From: Tetradesmus obliquus | Lineage: Eukaryota; Chlorophyta; Chlorophyceae; Sphaeropleales; Scenedesmaceae | Assembly: GCA_030272155.1 (NCBI GenBank) | Contig: CP126200.1 | Location: forward strand, 5,034,001 to 5,098,000 | Reading direction: 5' to 3' | DNA: 64,000 bases | Shown: in pieces, positions 47,132-58,143 of the stretch | How the letters are laid out: each line of letters starts with the position of its first letter | How positions within the stretch are numbered: position 1 is the first letter of the stretch | The notes under the pieces: generated by a model | Told to the model about the DNA's origin: nothing | The model's database searches: none | The model's input: the letters and a program-made list of their open reading frames with translations, nothing else | Translations under genes and position numbers: made by a program

Positions 47132-49189
47132 TTTACCTGGCAATGGGAACGATGATGGCCCAACACCAGCCGCTTGGCTGTGGTATCAACCAGTGGTTGT
47201 GCAGATGCTGAGCTTGCTGTTGTGTCATAGCACCACCTTTTCACTCCAAGTAGGTTCTTCATTGTTGCTCTGTTATGTGTGCTGCGGGCTACCATACCTT
47301 TCTACGCGTGGCTCAGCTGGCAGCATTGTGCATCAGAATTGTTGTGATGTACAGCTGTTGAGTCATCTACACAGCAACTGAAGGCTTGAAAGCTCTTTCC
47401 TGATGCAGCCAGAAAGTGGGTTGTGGTTACCAGGTTGTGGTGAGGTGCACAGACCTGTTGCTGTGGAAGCAAGCACAACAGCTCAAACATAGGATATTGA
47501 TCAGGTACGACGTATCACACATGATGATGAACAGGATTTGCAGCATGGTCTGTTCTGCAGGTGAGGCATGTGCAATGGACCAGCACCAGCATTTTCGGTG
47601 CATCGTATTCAGTACTTGTGTTGAATACGCTTAGACGCCTTTTCAGGAGAGGTACTGATTCAATGTATCCATGAGAACTGCGGTGTGTCATGCACAGCAC
47701 TTGTTGTTTCAGTGCTTCAACCGAAGGACTGCAATCGAGCAGACTGACCTCTGGCAACCATGCAATTGCACGTTGAGAGTGTTGCAAGCAGATGCTTGAC
47801 CACAACACTACACTTCATCTTGATCTGGATTGTTGTCTTGCATATGCATATGGCGCACATCTGCTGGGCACGAATTCTTGCATACCCTGTGCCCTCTGAT
47901 ACTGTGCACACAACAATGTTACTTATGTTACTTGTGTTACTTTTCGAATTTTGAATTCAATGTACAGGTGGTGGCCTGAGCCTGCAGGCTTCAGCCAATG
48001 AGTGGCCCAACGTGACGTGTTAGGCACAGCTGGATACGTTCATACATTGCATTCTTCTGCATCTTTATCTGCCACCAATTGACAGCATCGCAGAACACAT
48101 TCTGTGTGAAGCTGCTAGTCAAGTATGTACGATGTACAGTCGCGGCGCTCTGCTTTGTTATTGCGCCATACACCACATCAGCTTGCAGCGAATCATGCTT
48201 CGACTCAGCATGTAGGTTGTGCCGCACTGATTTACACGGAAACAGCATTATTGAGTTATGAAACCTTGGTGCTGTGAGACCTGACAGCCTCCAAACCACC
48301 GACATGTTGTCAATCTGGAGGCCTCTTAGGATTCAACTCAGCCTGAACATCTGTGCATACACTGTACAGTGTTGACTAGCAGCTTCACATACACTGTGTG
48401 CTGCATGAGGGGGATTTTACTATGCCATGCACTGCACTAAACCATCTGAGTGCTTCGATGACGTGGCATTATGCACGCATGTCTGCATGCATGTAGGGGC
48501 CTGCTTTGCAATGGAATCCTCAGTACTGAGTGGTTAGCGTGCCTTGGCGGCGCTGATGCCTGCATCTTGGTCCTGCTGGTGCAGAGTGTGCAGCTTGGTC
48601 GTGCTGGTGCAGGGTGTCCAAGCGTTTGCTTCATTGGATGCTAGTGCCAAATGGCATGCATGGCTATGCAGACGCCAGGGTGGCATTGCAGCCAGACTAA
48701 AACTTTAAAACTTTGAGTCAAACGCATGAACGAGCTGGGCCTGTAGTTCTGATTGCTAACAGTTGCTACAGCAGCAGAGCCTAGAGTCATGCATGTACTG
48801 CATAGTATGGCAGCACGTATCAGCATGTTGTGCGCACCGGATGGTGACAAGTGTCTTTGGTTCAATGCCTGACGGAAACTAGCCATCCACTGTTGCTGCG
48901 CTTCCATTGTTGCCAGTTACTGCTGCGCTTGTGTTGTCGTGTGGTGTACTAGTACTGCTTTGACTAGCCAAATTGTTCTCACAGCCTCAGGTTGTATGCT
49001 GCTGATCAAAGCATGGCAAATTTGCTGCACAGAGAACTTGGATGGTTGTGTTAGGGGTGCATGCAGTGCGAAAAGCCAGTTGTGGCCGACAGTTGCCAAG
49101 CGACAGGCTGCTGTTACTTTCGGCAGGCCCTGGCACCAAATGCTTTTAATTAGCCGCGGCTAGTCAATCATCCTGGTAGTGACTATCAT
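47132..49189. other. 3' flank and intergenic DNA, no gene seen
   Basis: This presumably starts with the 3' UTR of the Ser-Pro gene. The only structures noted are a 28-bp tandem pair at 48566-48622 (CTTGGTC(C/G)TGCTGGTGCAG) and an A/T-richer stretch at 47890-47965. No open frame is convincing. Confidence 0.45.
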
Positions 49190-50010
49190 AGTCACACTAT
49201 GATAGTCATCATCATCATCATGTTACCATTTAGGCCATAGCAACGTCGCCATCGGCCCCGCGCCCCACAGGAGCGGCTGAATGAACAGGTGAAGGGGGAA
49301 GGGGAGGGAGCACTATTTCATTATCCCGCTTGCAGACATTCATGGGATTCCAGGCAAGAACAAGGTAGTCAGCAATCAGCCGAGCAGCCAACCTGCAAAC
49401 ACCAGATCCACCCCAAACATCGTCAGAAACAAACCGCAACACCATGGCAGAGGGGTCAGTCATGGCCAATAAAGTGCGCAGTTTTTCAGCGCAACCTGGC
49501 AGCCTTCGCAGCTCTGCGTACATAGATTCCCTCAAATCAGCGGTATCAGGACACTCCAAAACAAAGTGGGGCAAAGTCTCAGTAGCAGAACCGCATGCAG
49601 GACAGACAGTGGTAGGATTGGCCCGACGGCCACCATATTTGCTTGTACGTGCATGCACACACAAGCAGCGCAGACGAACTCTATGATAGTATGATAGTGT
49701 GGTAGCTACCAGAGGAGGTAAATGCATGGCTGCACACAGGTAAAATGTTTCTACTGTCTGCCATGCAATTCTTTTTACTGTTTCGTGTGACACCAGAAAG
49801 TGCCGCTGGAGGCAGTGCAGGATCCTGCAATGCTGAATGTCAGTACTGCTGGCCAACTGAGTGCTGTCTTCTGATGTCTGCAAAGGGAAACTCAGCAGGC
49901 ACAGCCTGTGGGCAGTTGCTGCAGCTTGCCACAGCCCCGTCGCGTGTTTGTTGTGCTGTTCAGCCCGGCTGACAGTCAATGCTGCTCCAGCCCTACAAGG
50001 GCTTTACCAC
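49190..50010 (-). mobile_element. 5'-truncated non-LTR retrotransposon (LINE) 3' fragment
   Basis: A minus-strand frame from a stop near 50010 to TAA at 49230 (about 258 codons, no proper ATG start) ends in the region typical of the C-terminus of LINE-type reverse transcriptase polyproteins: RVRLRCLCVHAR, CPACGSATETLPHFVLECPD, then an R-E-S-M-Y helix. This Cys-Cys-His-Cys segment follows the RT domain in many algal non-LTR elements. After the stop a short 3' tail has ATGATGATGATGATG and an inverted ACTATCATAGTGTGACTATG motif. RT and endonuclease domains are missing, so the copy is dead. Confidence 0.75.
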
Positions 50011-50588
50011 TGAGTGGTCAGCATTGATCACTGTTATGACAACTGGGCTAACAATGGTACAGCAGCCATCTTCCTTCATTGAATGATGCTACCAAGCATA
50101 ACACCGGCCAATGAAAGCAGTGACCAGCAGCGTTTACCAACTAGGTTGGCGTGTACTGACAACAGCTACACCATAGTCACCTGTGCCCACGATGCACGCA
50201 GCCGGGAGCACGTCCAAGCATTGCTACCTATTGTGTTTGTTGCTACTGGCGTCATGCTGCCAGCTTGCGGGTGTGGTTACAACACACTGCTTGCACGGGA
50301 ATAGCAGGCATGCAGAAGTGCAGTAGAGTTCATAATCCTCTCTACTGCGTTCAACGGCGCCGCGTGCTACCTCAATATACTTTGATCATTACATCGCAAA
50401 TAATAACGACATTTCTGCAGCGATCTCACAAACTTCACAAGTGCATTCATTGCAGCAGTGTGTGCAGGCACCTTGCCTTTTCTGTGCCCGTGCCTGTAAG
50501 GTTGCCGCTTCAAAAAGGCCTTAAACTCGTCTATATAGCTTCAATAATCAGCTTCCTTGACCACTTGTCCTGCTTTGCACCCTCGCAG
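50011..50588. other. Upstream region of the LRR gene
   Basis: The first exon (signal peptide) of the LRR gene should lie here or further left and must end in phase 1, but I could not choose one. A GCCT|GTAAGG donor-like site at 50496-50501 is the best candidate. Confidence 0.3.
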
Positions 50589-53032
50589 CCAGTCAGGAGG
50601 CACACCAGCAGTGTGCCGGCCCCAGTGATTCTGCCAGCGATGCAGCAGAAGCAGCAGCATGCTCAGCAGAGCCCCTGCCTACTGAGCAGGCTGCTGCAGC
50701 AGACCTGCAGCTGGAGGGCCTGCTGCAGATCAAAGCTGTGCTTGATGCAGGCAGTGTGTTGACGCAGTGGACACGCCAGACCGGCCGCGAGCAAGGCTAC
50801 TGCAGGTGCGACTTAGATACACATGATGTGCCTGGCCCCATGGCAGCAAGTGCATAAGTGCTGATGCCGTAGCATTTGAAAGGTACGTGTTCTGCACTCA
50901 ACAAATGTGCCGTAGCACAGCAGTGATTCACACATTCCACAAAAGCAGCGGGCATGTCAGGCAGCAGCAGAGCCCTTGCTGTGCACTGCTGCCTCAGCAC
51001 ATTTCAAACTCCCTGGCTCATTCCAGCACACTCATTCAAAAACAACCCTCGAACGACCTCACACAAACATGCTGTATCACTTCCTGCAGCTGGCGTGGAG
51101 TGAGCTGTGCAACAGACACCTCCTCCGGCACAAAGCAGGTCACAGCGCTGCTGCTTTCCAGCACCGCAGACCCCACTGCGGTGGTGGGCCTGCAAGGCAA
51201 GCTGCCTCCAGCCAGTGCCTTGAAGCTGCTGCCAGGCCTCACAACAGTGCATATTTCAGGCCAGCCCGGCATTAGTGGGCCGCTGCCTGAGAGCTGGGCT
51301 GACCTGGCGCAGCTGGAAGTTGTGCAGCTGCATGACAACGATTTGAACGGGGAGCTGCCTGACAGCTGGGCTGCACTGACGGGCTTGAAGGTGGGAGGGG
51401 GTGCAGCTGCACAGGAGCAGCTGCATGCAGATGGGACTATGGCATGCAGTTCTTGCGTGCAGTGAGGCAGCTGAGCGGCATCCATACACTGGCCATACGC
51501 TTGCCTGTGCTGCACATTATATGTCCAAGGACGCTGCACGTGCTGTACTGCATGGGAACAGCCTAAGCAGCAGCTTGCTTGCGTGCTTGTGAGTGCCGTG
51601 TGGTGTTTGTTGATGCTGCAGGTTCTGTACCTGCACAAGAACAAGCTGAGCGGCAGCCTGCCCGCTGCCTGGGGAGACCTGGCAGCGCTCGAGGACCTCA
51701 CACTGAACGAAAATAAGCTCACAGGTGGGACTGCAGTGACTGACTGCACAAAAATATCAAGTTGGCATTTACATCTTGTTTTGCTTGGGTGACCTGCAAG
51801 TACAGCAGTGCTAATTGGGCTGCCGGTGCTGCGTCGACCTTTACCTATCTGCTGGATGTGGTGGCATCGTCTGCCGGCATGCACTGCAGGGCCACCCAGG
51901 ATTTGCCTGCAGCGTAGGAGCGCTGTTACTTCTGTACTGGTCAACCCCAATTTCACACGCTGCTGTTTATGCCATGCACATCACACATCAACATTGCTGC
52001 ATGCCGTTGCTGCTGCACTGCTGCTTGCAGGAACGCTGCCTGTGGAGTATGCCGGCCTCTCCAAGCTGCACAGCCTGTGGCTCTTCTCCAACAGACTGAC
52101 AGGGCAGCTGCCTGCTGCTTACAGCGCAATGACAGCACTGGAAGACCTGCAGGTTTCCTACAACAAGTTTTCAGGTGAGGCCGAGCTGTATGCAAGCTGC
52201 AGGCAACATACAGCAAGAAGCTGGTGGTTGAGCGCATGTGGCAGGGCTCACAGGCAGGTTTGCCCATGCCGAACCATTTCTTCAGCATTTCTTAGAAACA
52301 AGCAGCAGGGTGTTTCCGCCCGCAGGTATCCCTCAAGTGTTGCTGCCTTGCCGCGCAGCTCAAAGCACGTCTTAGGCTGCAGGGCATAGCAGTATGCACT
52401 GCTGCAGCGTCCCTGGGTGGCATTGCATCGCCGCTGTTGCAACACACACAACTCTTCCCACCGCCGCCACCGCTGCTGCTGCTGCTGCTGCTCCTCGTTC
52501 TCGCATGTATCTCTCCTGCCGTGCAGGCGAACTGCCTGCTGAATGGGCAGCTCTGGCCAACCTCCGCATCCTCAACGTGGGCGCCAGCAAGCTGCAAGGC
52601 ACCCTGCCAGCAGCATACAGCAGCCTCGCCAGCTTGCAGGAACTGCAGCTCTTTGAGAACCGCTTCAGCGGCCCCTTGCCAAAGCAGTGGTCTGCCCTTA
52701 CAGATCTGCAGGAGCTCAATGTGTATGACAACGCGTTGTCTGGCAGCCTTCCTGCAAGCTACAAGGCGCTGGCAAAGATGAGGAGCTTCACAATCTCAAA
52801 AAACACGTTTGCAGGAAGTGTGCCGCTGCAGTGGGGCAAATGGAAGGCTCTGGGGACGTTTGTTGCCTGGGGGAATGAGGAGCTTGTCGGCTGCTTGCCG
52901 TCACGCTGGGAGCAGCAGCTTGCATATCTGTCGTTCGAAGAAGAGGTGTTTGAAGGGACGGCCGTAACAGGATTCTGCCAGCGCAAGGCGGACAGCCCGG
53001 CCGCCAAGGCGCGCCCCAGCGCTGAAATGTGA
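50589..53032 (+). CDS. Secreted leucine-rich repeat protein, LPxxW type (5' exon not found)
   Basis: Exons 50589-50805, 51090-51390, 51622-51724, 52031-52174 and 52527-53032 join with consistent phases to TGA at 53032; at least 423 residues. The second half of exon 50589 plus the start of exon 51090 form a plant-type LRR N-terminal cap: LLQIKAVLDAGSVLTQW, then C, then WRGVSC. About ten 24-residue repeats follow the consensus GxLPxxWxxLxxLxxLxLxxNxL, with Trp after LPxx (GPLPESWADL, GELPDSWAAL, GSLPAAWGDL, GPLPKQWSAL). Exon 52031 encodes exactly two repeats (144 nt, phase 1-1). After the last repeat comes a short capped tail with GCLPSRW and a Cys, and no transmembrane helix. It is likely an extracellular binding protein; the ligand is unknown. 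Confidence 0.82.
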
Positions 53033-54243
53033 TGCGTATATTATACAAGGGGTTGAGTGCTGGCAGAGCACCTCATCGGGTGTGCTGTTACTGTGGCAAG
53101 TCTTTGGTGCTGTCACAGCGCGGGTGCTTTGACAGCTGTCTATGGTTGCAAGGGGTGGTGTTGTGGAGGCAGCGCACGCCTCACTCAGGCACCAATGTAG
53201 GTGATGCTGCATTGTCAAAGATTGGGTGTAGACGCTATCTCACTTTGTTTGTTGCTCAGCTCTGCAGATCTACTAGTAGGCAAACTACACGTGTTAGATA
53301 TTGGTACCGTGGATTTGCAGCCATGCTGGCGTGTGATATTTGCTTCTGGGGAGGCAGAGGTTAGGGAGGCTGCTTTGTTTGCTGCGTTCTGCATGCTAGC
53401 TGTGTGTACTTAGGTGACACTTCAAAAGTAGTATCCATTTGCACCTGTACAGCTTGAGCTGCTCTGCAGACATCTTCTTTCTTCTTTCTAGGGACATTTA
53501 GGGAGCTTGGTAGCAGCTGCAAAGCACAACTCCGGTTTGCTTGAAAGTGGCACATCAATGCTTAGGTTCTGTTTTGGGCATTGGTTCTTATCTGTTGTTC
53601 GCTTGAACACATCTTTGGCAGACCTTCTGCTTGGTGATCACCTGGCTTTTCGTGATTGGTTGGTATCGTCATGCAGCTGGTGCTGTCACTACATGGTAGT
53701 TGGTGTTGCTATGATGCTATGCATGCACTCTTAGCATGAAAGCAAGCAAGTATAGCCAAGCAGTCAGTACATGTGATCTGTCTGAGCACGTCCAGAGGGT
53801 TGTCACTTTCTTCTTTTGTTTCTGCAATGATTTTGTTACAGCCCATGCCGTGGCGGCATCTTGTTTCTGCTAAGTTTGGCTACAGCCCATGCAGTGGCGG
53901 CTGTGAGTGCAGCATGCTGTGTTACGCAACACAGTAGACCGCGCCAGGTAGCCGTGTGGACGGGCAGTGCTGTAACCGCCAAGGCTTTGCACAGCAGCTG
54001 CTGGCGTGGTGCGTTGGGTGCCGATGATGTAACATGCGAGTGGTTACACCAAACACCAATCACAGTATGGCTTGACCTGAGACGGAATCCCCGACCATGC
54101 ACTGGGCATCCCGACATCTTTGACAGGTCAACGATGAACCCGCTTGCACCACCACTGAGCTAGCAGCACGCCATGGCATCCACCAGCTGACCATGCAGGC
54201 CTCAACGCTCACTGATGCTGCTGCCGCTGACATAGCTCGGAGC
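53033..54243. other. Convergent intergenic region
   Basis: Between the ends of the LRR gene (plus) and the 105-residue gene (minus). It contains a 20-bp near-duplicate ACAGCCCATGCNGTGGCGGC at about 53838 and 53883. No gene seen. Confidence 0.45.
53836..53840 (-). terminator. Candidate TGTAA poly(A) signal
   Basis: TGTAA in the minus orientation, about 400 nt downstream of the stop at 54244. TGTAA is the usual poly(A) signal of chlorophyte genes. The assignment is by position only. Confidence 0.3.
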
Positions 54244-56110
54244 TCACTGCTGCTGCTGGTCAACCTTCCTCAGCTGTGGCGTTGACCAGGGGTACTCCTT
54301 CACCAGCGCCCACTCCCCTGGGTTGCCAAAGTTCCTCTGCAGCAGCAGCGCAGCAGGGCGTGCACCACGGCAGGCAATGAAGGGCGGCATTGAGCATGGT
54401 TCACAACGCTGGCTGGCCATCACTGATGTGGTATGCTGCGCCTGCTTTTGCACTGCATCCATAAGCACATGCGGCCTTGGTCTTTACAACGCTACGCTGC
54501 GCTGAACATCGCTCAAGTGACAGCATAAACTAGAGCACCAAAATTTGTCTATATGTGTGGCTCGAGGCAGCAGCTGCTGGCGTTGCATCGCAGCTGCAGG
54601 GCCCAAACGTGCTGCCACGATGTGCGCCACCCTACCCTGCTGTCATTGCAGGCATCGGTGACTGTGCTGCTGTGCCTGCTTGGGCTTTGCTCACAGCACA
54701 AAGTGCCTGCTTTGCTCGACAGAGCAATACACAATGTTGGACATAGCTACGTGCACCGACATGGCTGGTACACGGCCATGCATCTTGAAGGCCTAGATGA
54801 AGATGCGCTGCGCGGCCTTAATGATGCATGTTTGGTCAGCAAATGCTGCATTCCGCTGCAGGCCCGTGTGTTCATCCTACCTTTCAGGCGATGGTTAAGG
54901 CACATGCACAACAATGGTGTTGAGCATATCACAACACATTACAAGCCGGGATCGCCGCTGCAGCATCACGTACCTTGAAGGCGTCGGTGAAGGTGCGCTG
55001 CGCGTCCTTGAACTCAGGTGTGCAGAAGCTCAGCCTCGGGTCCTCGTTCTTCTTGAGGTCTTGCAGCTGCAAAACAACCATTGACACAAGGACAGCAGCA
55101 AGGACAGAAGTGAAGGCAGCAGCAGCAGCAGCAGGAGGGCAGTGGCGGCGGCAGCGTCAGAACTAGCAGATAGCAGCTTTTGAGGGTCCACGGAGAGCAC
55201 TTCAGGTGTTGCTGCTATCGGCCTGGGTTCAAGCCAAGTGCAGGAGCATGGCACAACACAGCAGGCATTATCCCAGGCTGCTGACGAGGTCTTCTCAAAG
55301 GCACCAGCAGCAGAACTGTGGTGTTTGACATAGCAGCAGCCCACATGAATGTGCCTGGACTCCTGTTGTCCCTGGCTGCTTAGTCAGGTGTGCTGTTGCG
55401 AGCACTGCATCGGCTGGCAATTGGTGCAACACCGGCTTTACCAGGCCCTGGTTTAAAACAATATCTAGCAAATGATGTATGCAGTCTGCAGTAGCACTGC
55501 AGTACATGCCAGCCACGCGTGATGGTGTACAGAAGGCAAGCTCTAAAAGAGGCAAGCTGGCGTGTGTTGCTTGCGCTGTGCTGCTGGGTTCACCTTCTTC
55601 AGCTGCTGCCGCATCTCATCAAGCAGGGCCTGCAGAGGCGCAGCCACAGCCATGAAGCAGGTTAGCGCAGCAGAAGTCGCACCAAGTTGTTTCTTCCTGT
55701 TGTACGCACCCAAAACGGAATGATATCAATACTATGTGCATACCAGTGGTCTTAGCATCTGTACGTGTTGTTATCTCATTTAGCGGGGATGACGTGGGAC
55801 TCCTGTCGCAACAGCAGCAGCTGCAAGCCTCCCCACCTGCTGCTCCCTGTCATTAGGGTCTGCTGACCGTTCAAACTCAGCCTGCACACACAGCACAGGC
55901 AGGTGGCAGAGCTAAAAACGGCAAGTTGTCGTTCTAGGTGTGCTGCCTGCTGTGCAAAACCCTCGGCAGCCATGAAGCCTGTGCACAAGGCAGCTTGCTA
56001 GACACCCTAGGCTTGCGTGCCACACCCTAGCAGGCTGCACAAGCAGCTGCTGTGCTCACCACCCTCTGGGCATCTTCGTCAGTCAGCTTGCTGCCGATGT
56101 ATCCACTCAT
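54244..56110 (-). CDS. Small protein of unknown function, 105 residues, five phase-0 exons
   Basis: Exons 56110-56060, 55881-55837, 55629-55594, 55066-54974 and 54336-54244, each a multiple of three and phase 0 at every junction. It starts MSGYIGSKLTDEDAQRV, continues with charged helix-forming sequence (EFERSADPNDREQQ, LLDEMRQQLKKLQDLKKNED), then RLSFCTPEFKDAQRTFTDAF and RNFGNPGEWALVKEYPW, and ends KVDQQQQ. There is no signal or transit peptide and no transmembrane segment; it is probably soluble and largely helical or coiled-coil. I do not recognise it. An echo of the fourth exon's end lies at 54781-54830. The gene is divergent from the next one, about 680 bp away. Confidence 0.72.
54781..54835 (-). 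pseudogene. Decayed copy of the exon 55066-54974 end
   Basis: In the minus direction AAGGCCGCGCAGCGCATCTT...GGCCTTCAAG matches AAGGACGCGCAGCGCACCTT...GACGCCTTCAAG, but it has an in-frame TAG and ATG in place of the GTACGT donor. It sits in the following intron, about 190 bp away. Confidence 0.7.
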
Positions 56111-56180
56111 GTTGATTTTCGTGTCGTGATGTCGTGATTGCGCTGGCACTGCTCTGCTCACAGCTCCTGGGTGGTTGATA

Positions 56181-56217
<37 letters not shown>

Positions 56218-56788
56218 CTCCAAGGGGTGTCAAGCTGCTGCCGCTGTCGCTGCTGCTCGACTGCGTAAGCGGCACACATTGTGCGGCTTTCAGCGGGAAC
56301 CAAGCTTATAGCTGTGGTTCGCTCGTTATTTGTTCGACCTGTCGATGACGCTTTGACCTTGTTGTTGACTTTGCCAATGTAGCTGGTGATCCTGACATAC
56401 GCCTGCAGCTGCATACATTGGTACACATTCACATGATATTGATATGCCTGGTGTCAGCAGCAGCTGAACACTTTGAGCGTAACGCCGAGTAGTAACCTGC
56501 CAGGTCAGGCTGTCATATAGGGTTGGACACGGAAGCACCCACAACAGCACACCAGCAATTGCACTCCAGCTTTTTGCTTGAGATTGATGTACCTGAATGA
56601 TCGTTGATAACTGTGGTCAGGTGAAACGAACGCGGATTGGAGTGCCTGCTGGACATTACGATGCGAATCAGCGTTGCAGTGAGCTGACAATTGTCGTATT
56701 CGGTTATATGTAACCTAAACAAATTAATACTGCATGAAACGTAGCAGCAACAGTGACACGACACAGCAACAGCAGCAACCACACCGTC
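56111..56788. promoter_or_regulatory. Bidirectional promoter region
   Basis: 678 bp between divergent ATGs at 56110 (minus) and 56789 (plus). It contains a CTG/TTG triplet run at 56184-56222. No specific element recognised. Confidence 0.4.
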
Positions 56789-57884
56789 ATGGCATCATTC
56801 TTTCAAGGCGTCAAGAATTTCTTCTTTGGCAAGGTATTACTCACTTGCAAGAGTGCACCGCACCAAGCATCAGCTGCCATGCAAGGGATTGCTATAGCAG
56901 ATGTCAGCACTGCTTGCCATGATGCTGATGTTGCCACCTGCCTGTGCAGACGGAAGAGGAGGACCAGGAGGAGCAGCAAGCAGCAGGCCAACCACGGGAA
57001 TCAGGGCACAAGCGAGCCAGAAGCAGCAGCAAACACAAGGGACACCAGCCAGTCCTGCAGGATGCAGGCTTCTCAGCAAATGGTGGTGTGCAGGTGCGTG
57101 GAACTATCCATGAGCTGCTCCTGTAAGACCTGCTGCACTCTTTTATGGTCCAGTGCTCAATTGCACAATGTGCACAGCCGCACTCATTGAAAAGCTATGC
57201 ACCGTCAACGCAGTAGTGCGCTGTGCAACCGCCGCTGGTCCTGCAAGCAGCCCTGCAGGCGTAGCAGACCAGCCAACGCCGCATCTGGCGCGTGGCGAGC
57301 AACATGCCCGGCAGGATAATCAAACATCATGCGCCTCACCACACACACCAAAACCTGCTGCAACAATTCAATGCGCACGCTGTGACGTACACTTTGCTGG
57401 GCGCACACACCGCCTGGCATGTATGCTGCAGGGCCTCAACTGGTACACAGCAGCGCTGCAGCTAGATGGCGACGGTGATGCAGCACATGCCTTCTACCAG
57501 GAGCAGCAGCAGCCGCGGCCAGGCAGCAGCAGCCAGCTACAGCAGGTGCGGAGAGTGCAGCAAACACAGCAGGGGCCCCCTACGCACAGCCGAATGCTTT
57601 GCAGCAGCTGTGACAGAGGCGGTGCGCTGTCGAGTGTGCTTGCTAGGCCGTTGATGTTGGCATAATGTTTGGCGCTCTTATGTGCTGCTACGTGCAATGC
57701 TCACTGCAGTGCTGTGTGTGGGGATTTGGTGCATGCCCGTGCTCGTGCCTTACTGAAACTGGTATCTGTTGTGCCTTGTCTCGGGGTGCTGCTGCAGGTG
57801 CAGGCGACAAAGCAGCACGGCAGGCAGCATTGCAAGCTGCAAGGCGTGCGGCAGGGTCACGTGGTACTGTCAGGAGCCAGGTAG
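56789..57884 (+). CDS. Unknown protein with Cys motif, about 199 residues (4 exons)
   Basis: Model: 56789-56833, 56950-57122, 57251-57545 and 57798-57884 (TAG); phases agree and the total is 600 nt. The N-terminus MASFFQGVKNFFFGK is an amphipathic/aromatic stretch. It is followed by a charged, disordered segment (EEEDQEEQQAAGQ, basic HKRARSSSKHKGH), then a folded-looking part (GFSANGGVQVRGTIHELLL), then IQCARCDVHFAGRTHRLACM, a possible C-x-x-C...H...C metal site, and NWYTAALQLDGDGDAA. The tail is CKLQGVRQGHVVLSGAR. A Cys-rich alternative frame at 57540-57650 (CGECSKHS...CRVC) may be another exon; it conflicts with the simple model. No family recognised. Confidence 0.5.
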
Positions 57885-58138
57885 CAGCGGACACGCTGGC
57901 AGCATAGCTAAGGCTTCACCTGCAGTGTACATAGCAGAACCGTAGCATCATCTGTTGGGTTCCAGTTGTCAACGTGTTTGGGCAGGCGGTTGCAGAGGAA
58001 TCGTCATGGCAAGCAGAGCATGCCTGTTGCAATTAGTTCACCGGCTGCGCTAGCAACGTCTTCAGCGACTTCTTGAGTTGTGGCATACAGGTGTTTTGCA
58101 CGAGAAGGCAGCGCAGCTGTTGATTGCGCTGGCAGCTA

Positions 58139-58143
58139 TGTAA
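58139..58143 (+). terminator. Candidate TGTAA poly(A) signal
   Basis: TGTAA about 255 nt after the TAG at 57884 of the upstream plus-strand gene. This is a position-based guess using the chlorophyte signal. Confidence 0.3.

Noticed and set aside
43543-47295. Antisense open frame of about 1,250 codons ([11 protein letters not shown] repeats) opposite the Ser-Pro exon
   Set aside because: The 33-bp repeat has no stop in several frames, so long antisense frames are automatic. The sense frame is supported by splice continuity with 12 upstream exons.
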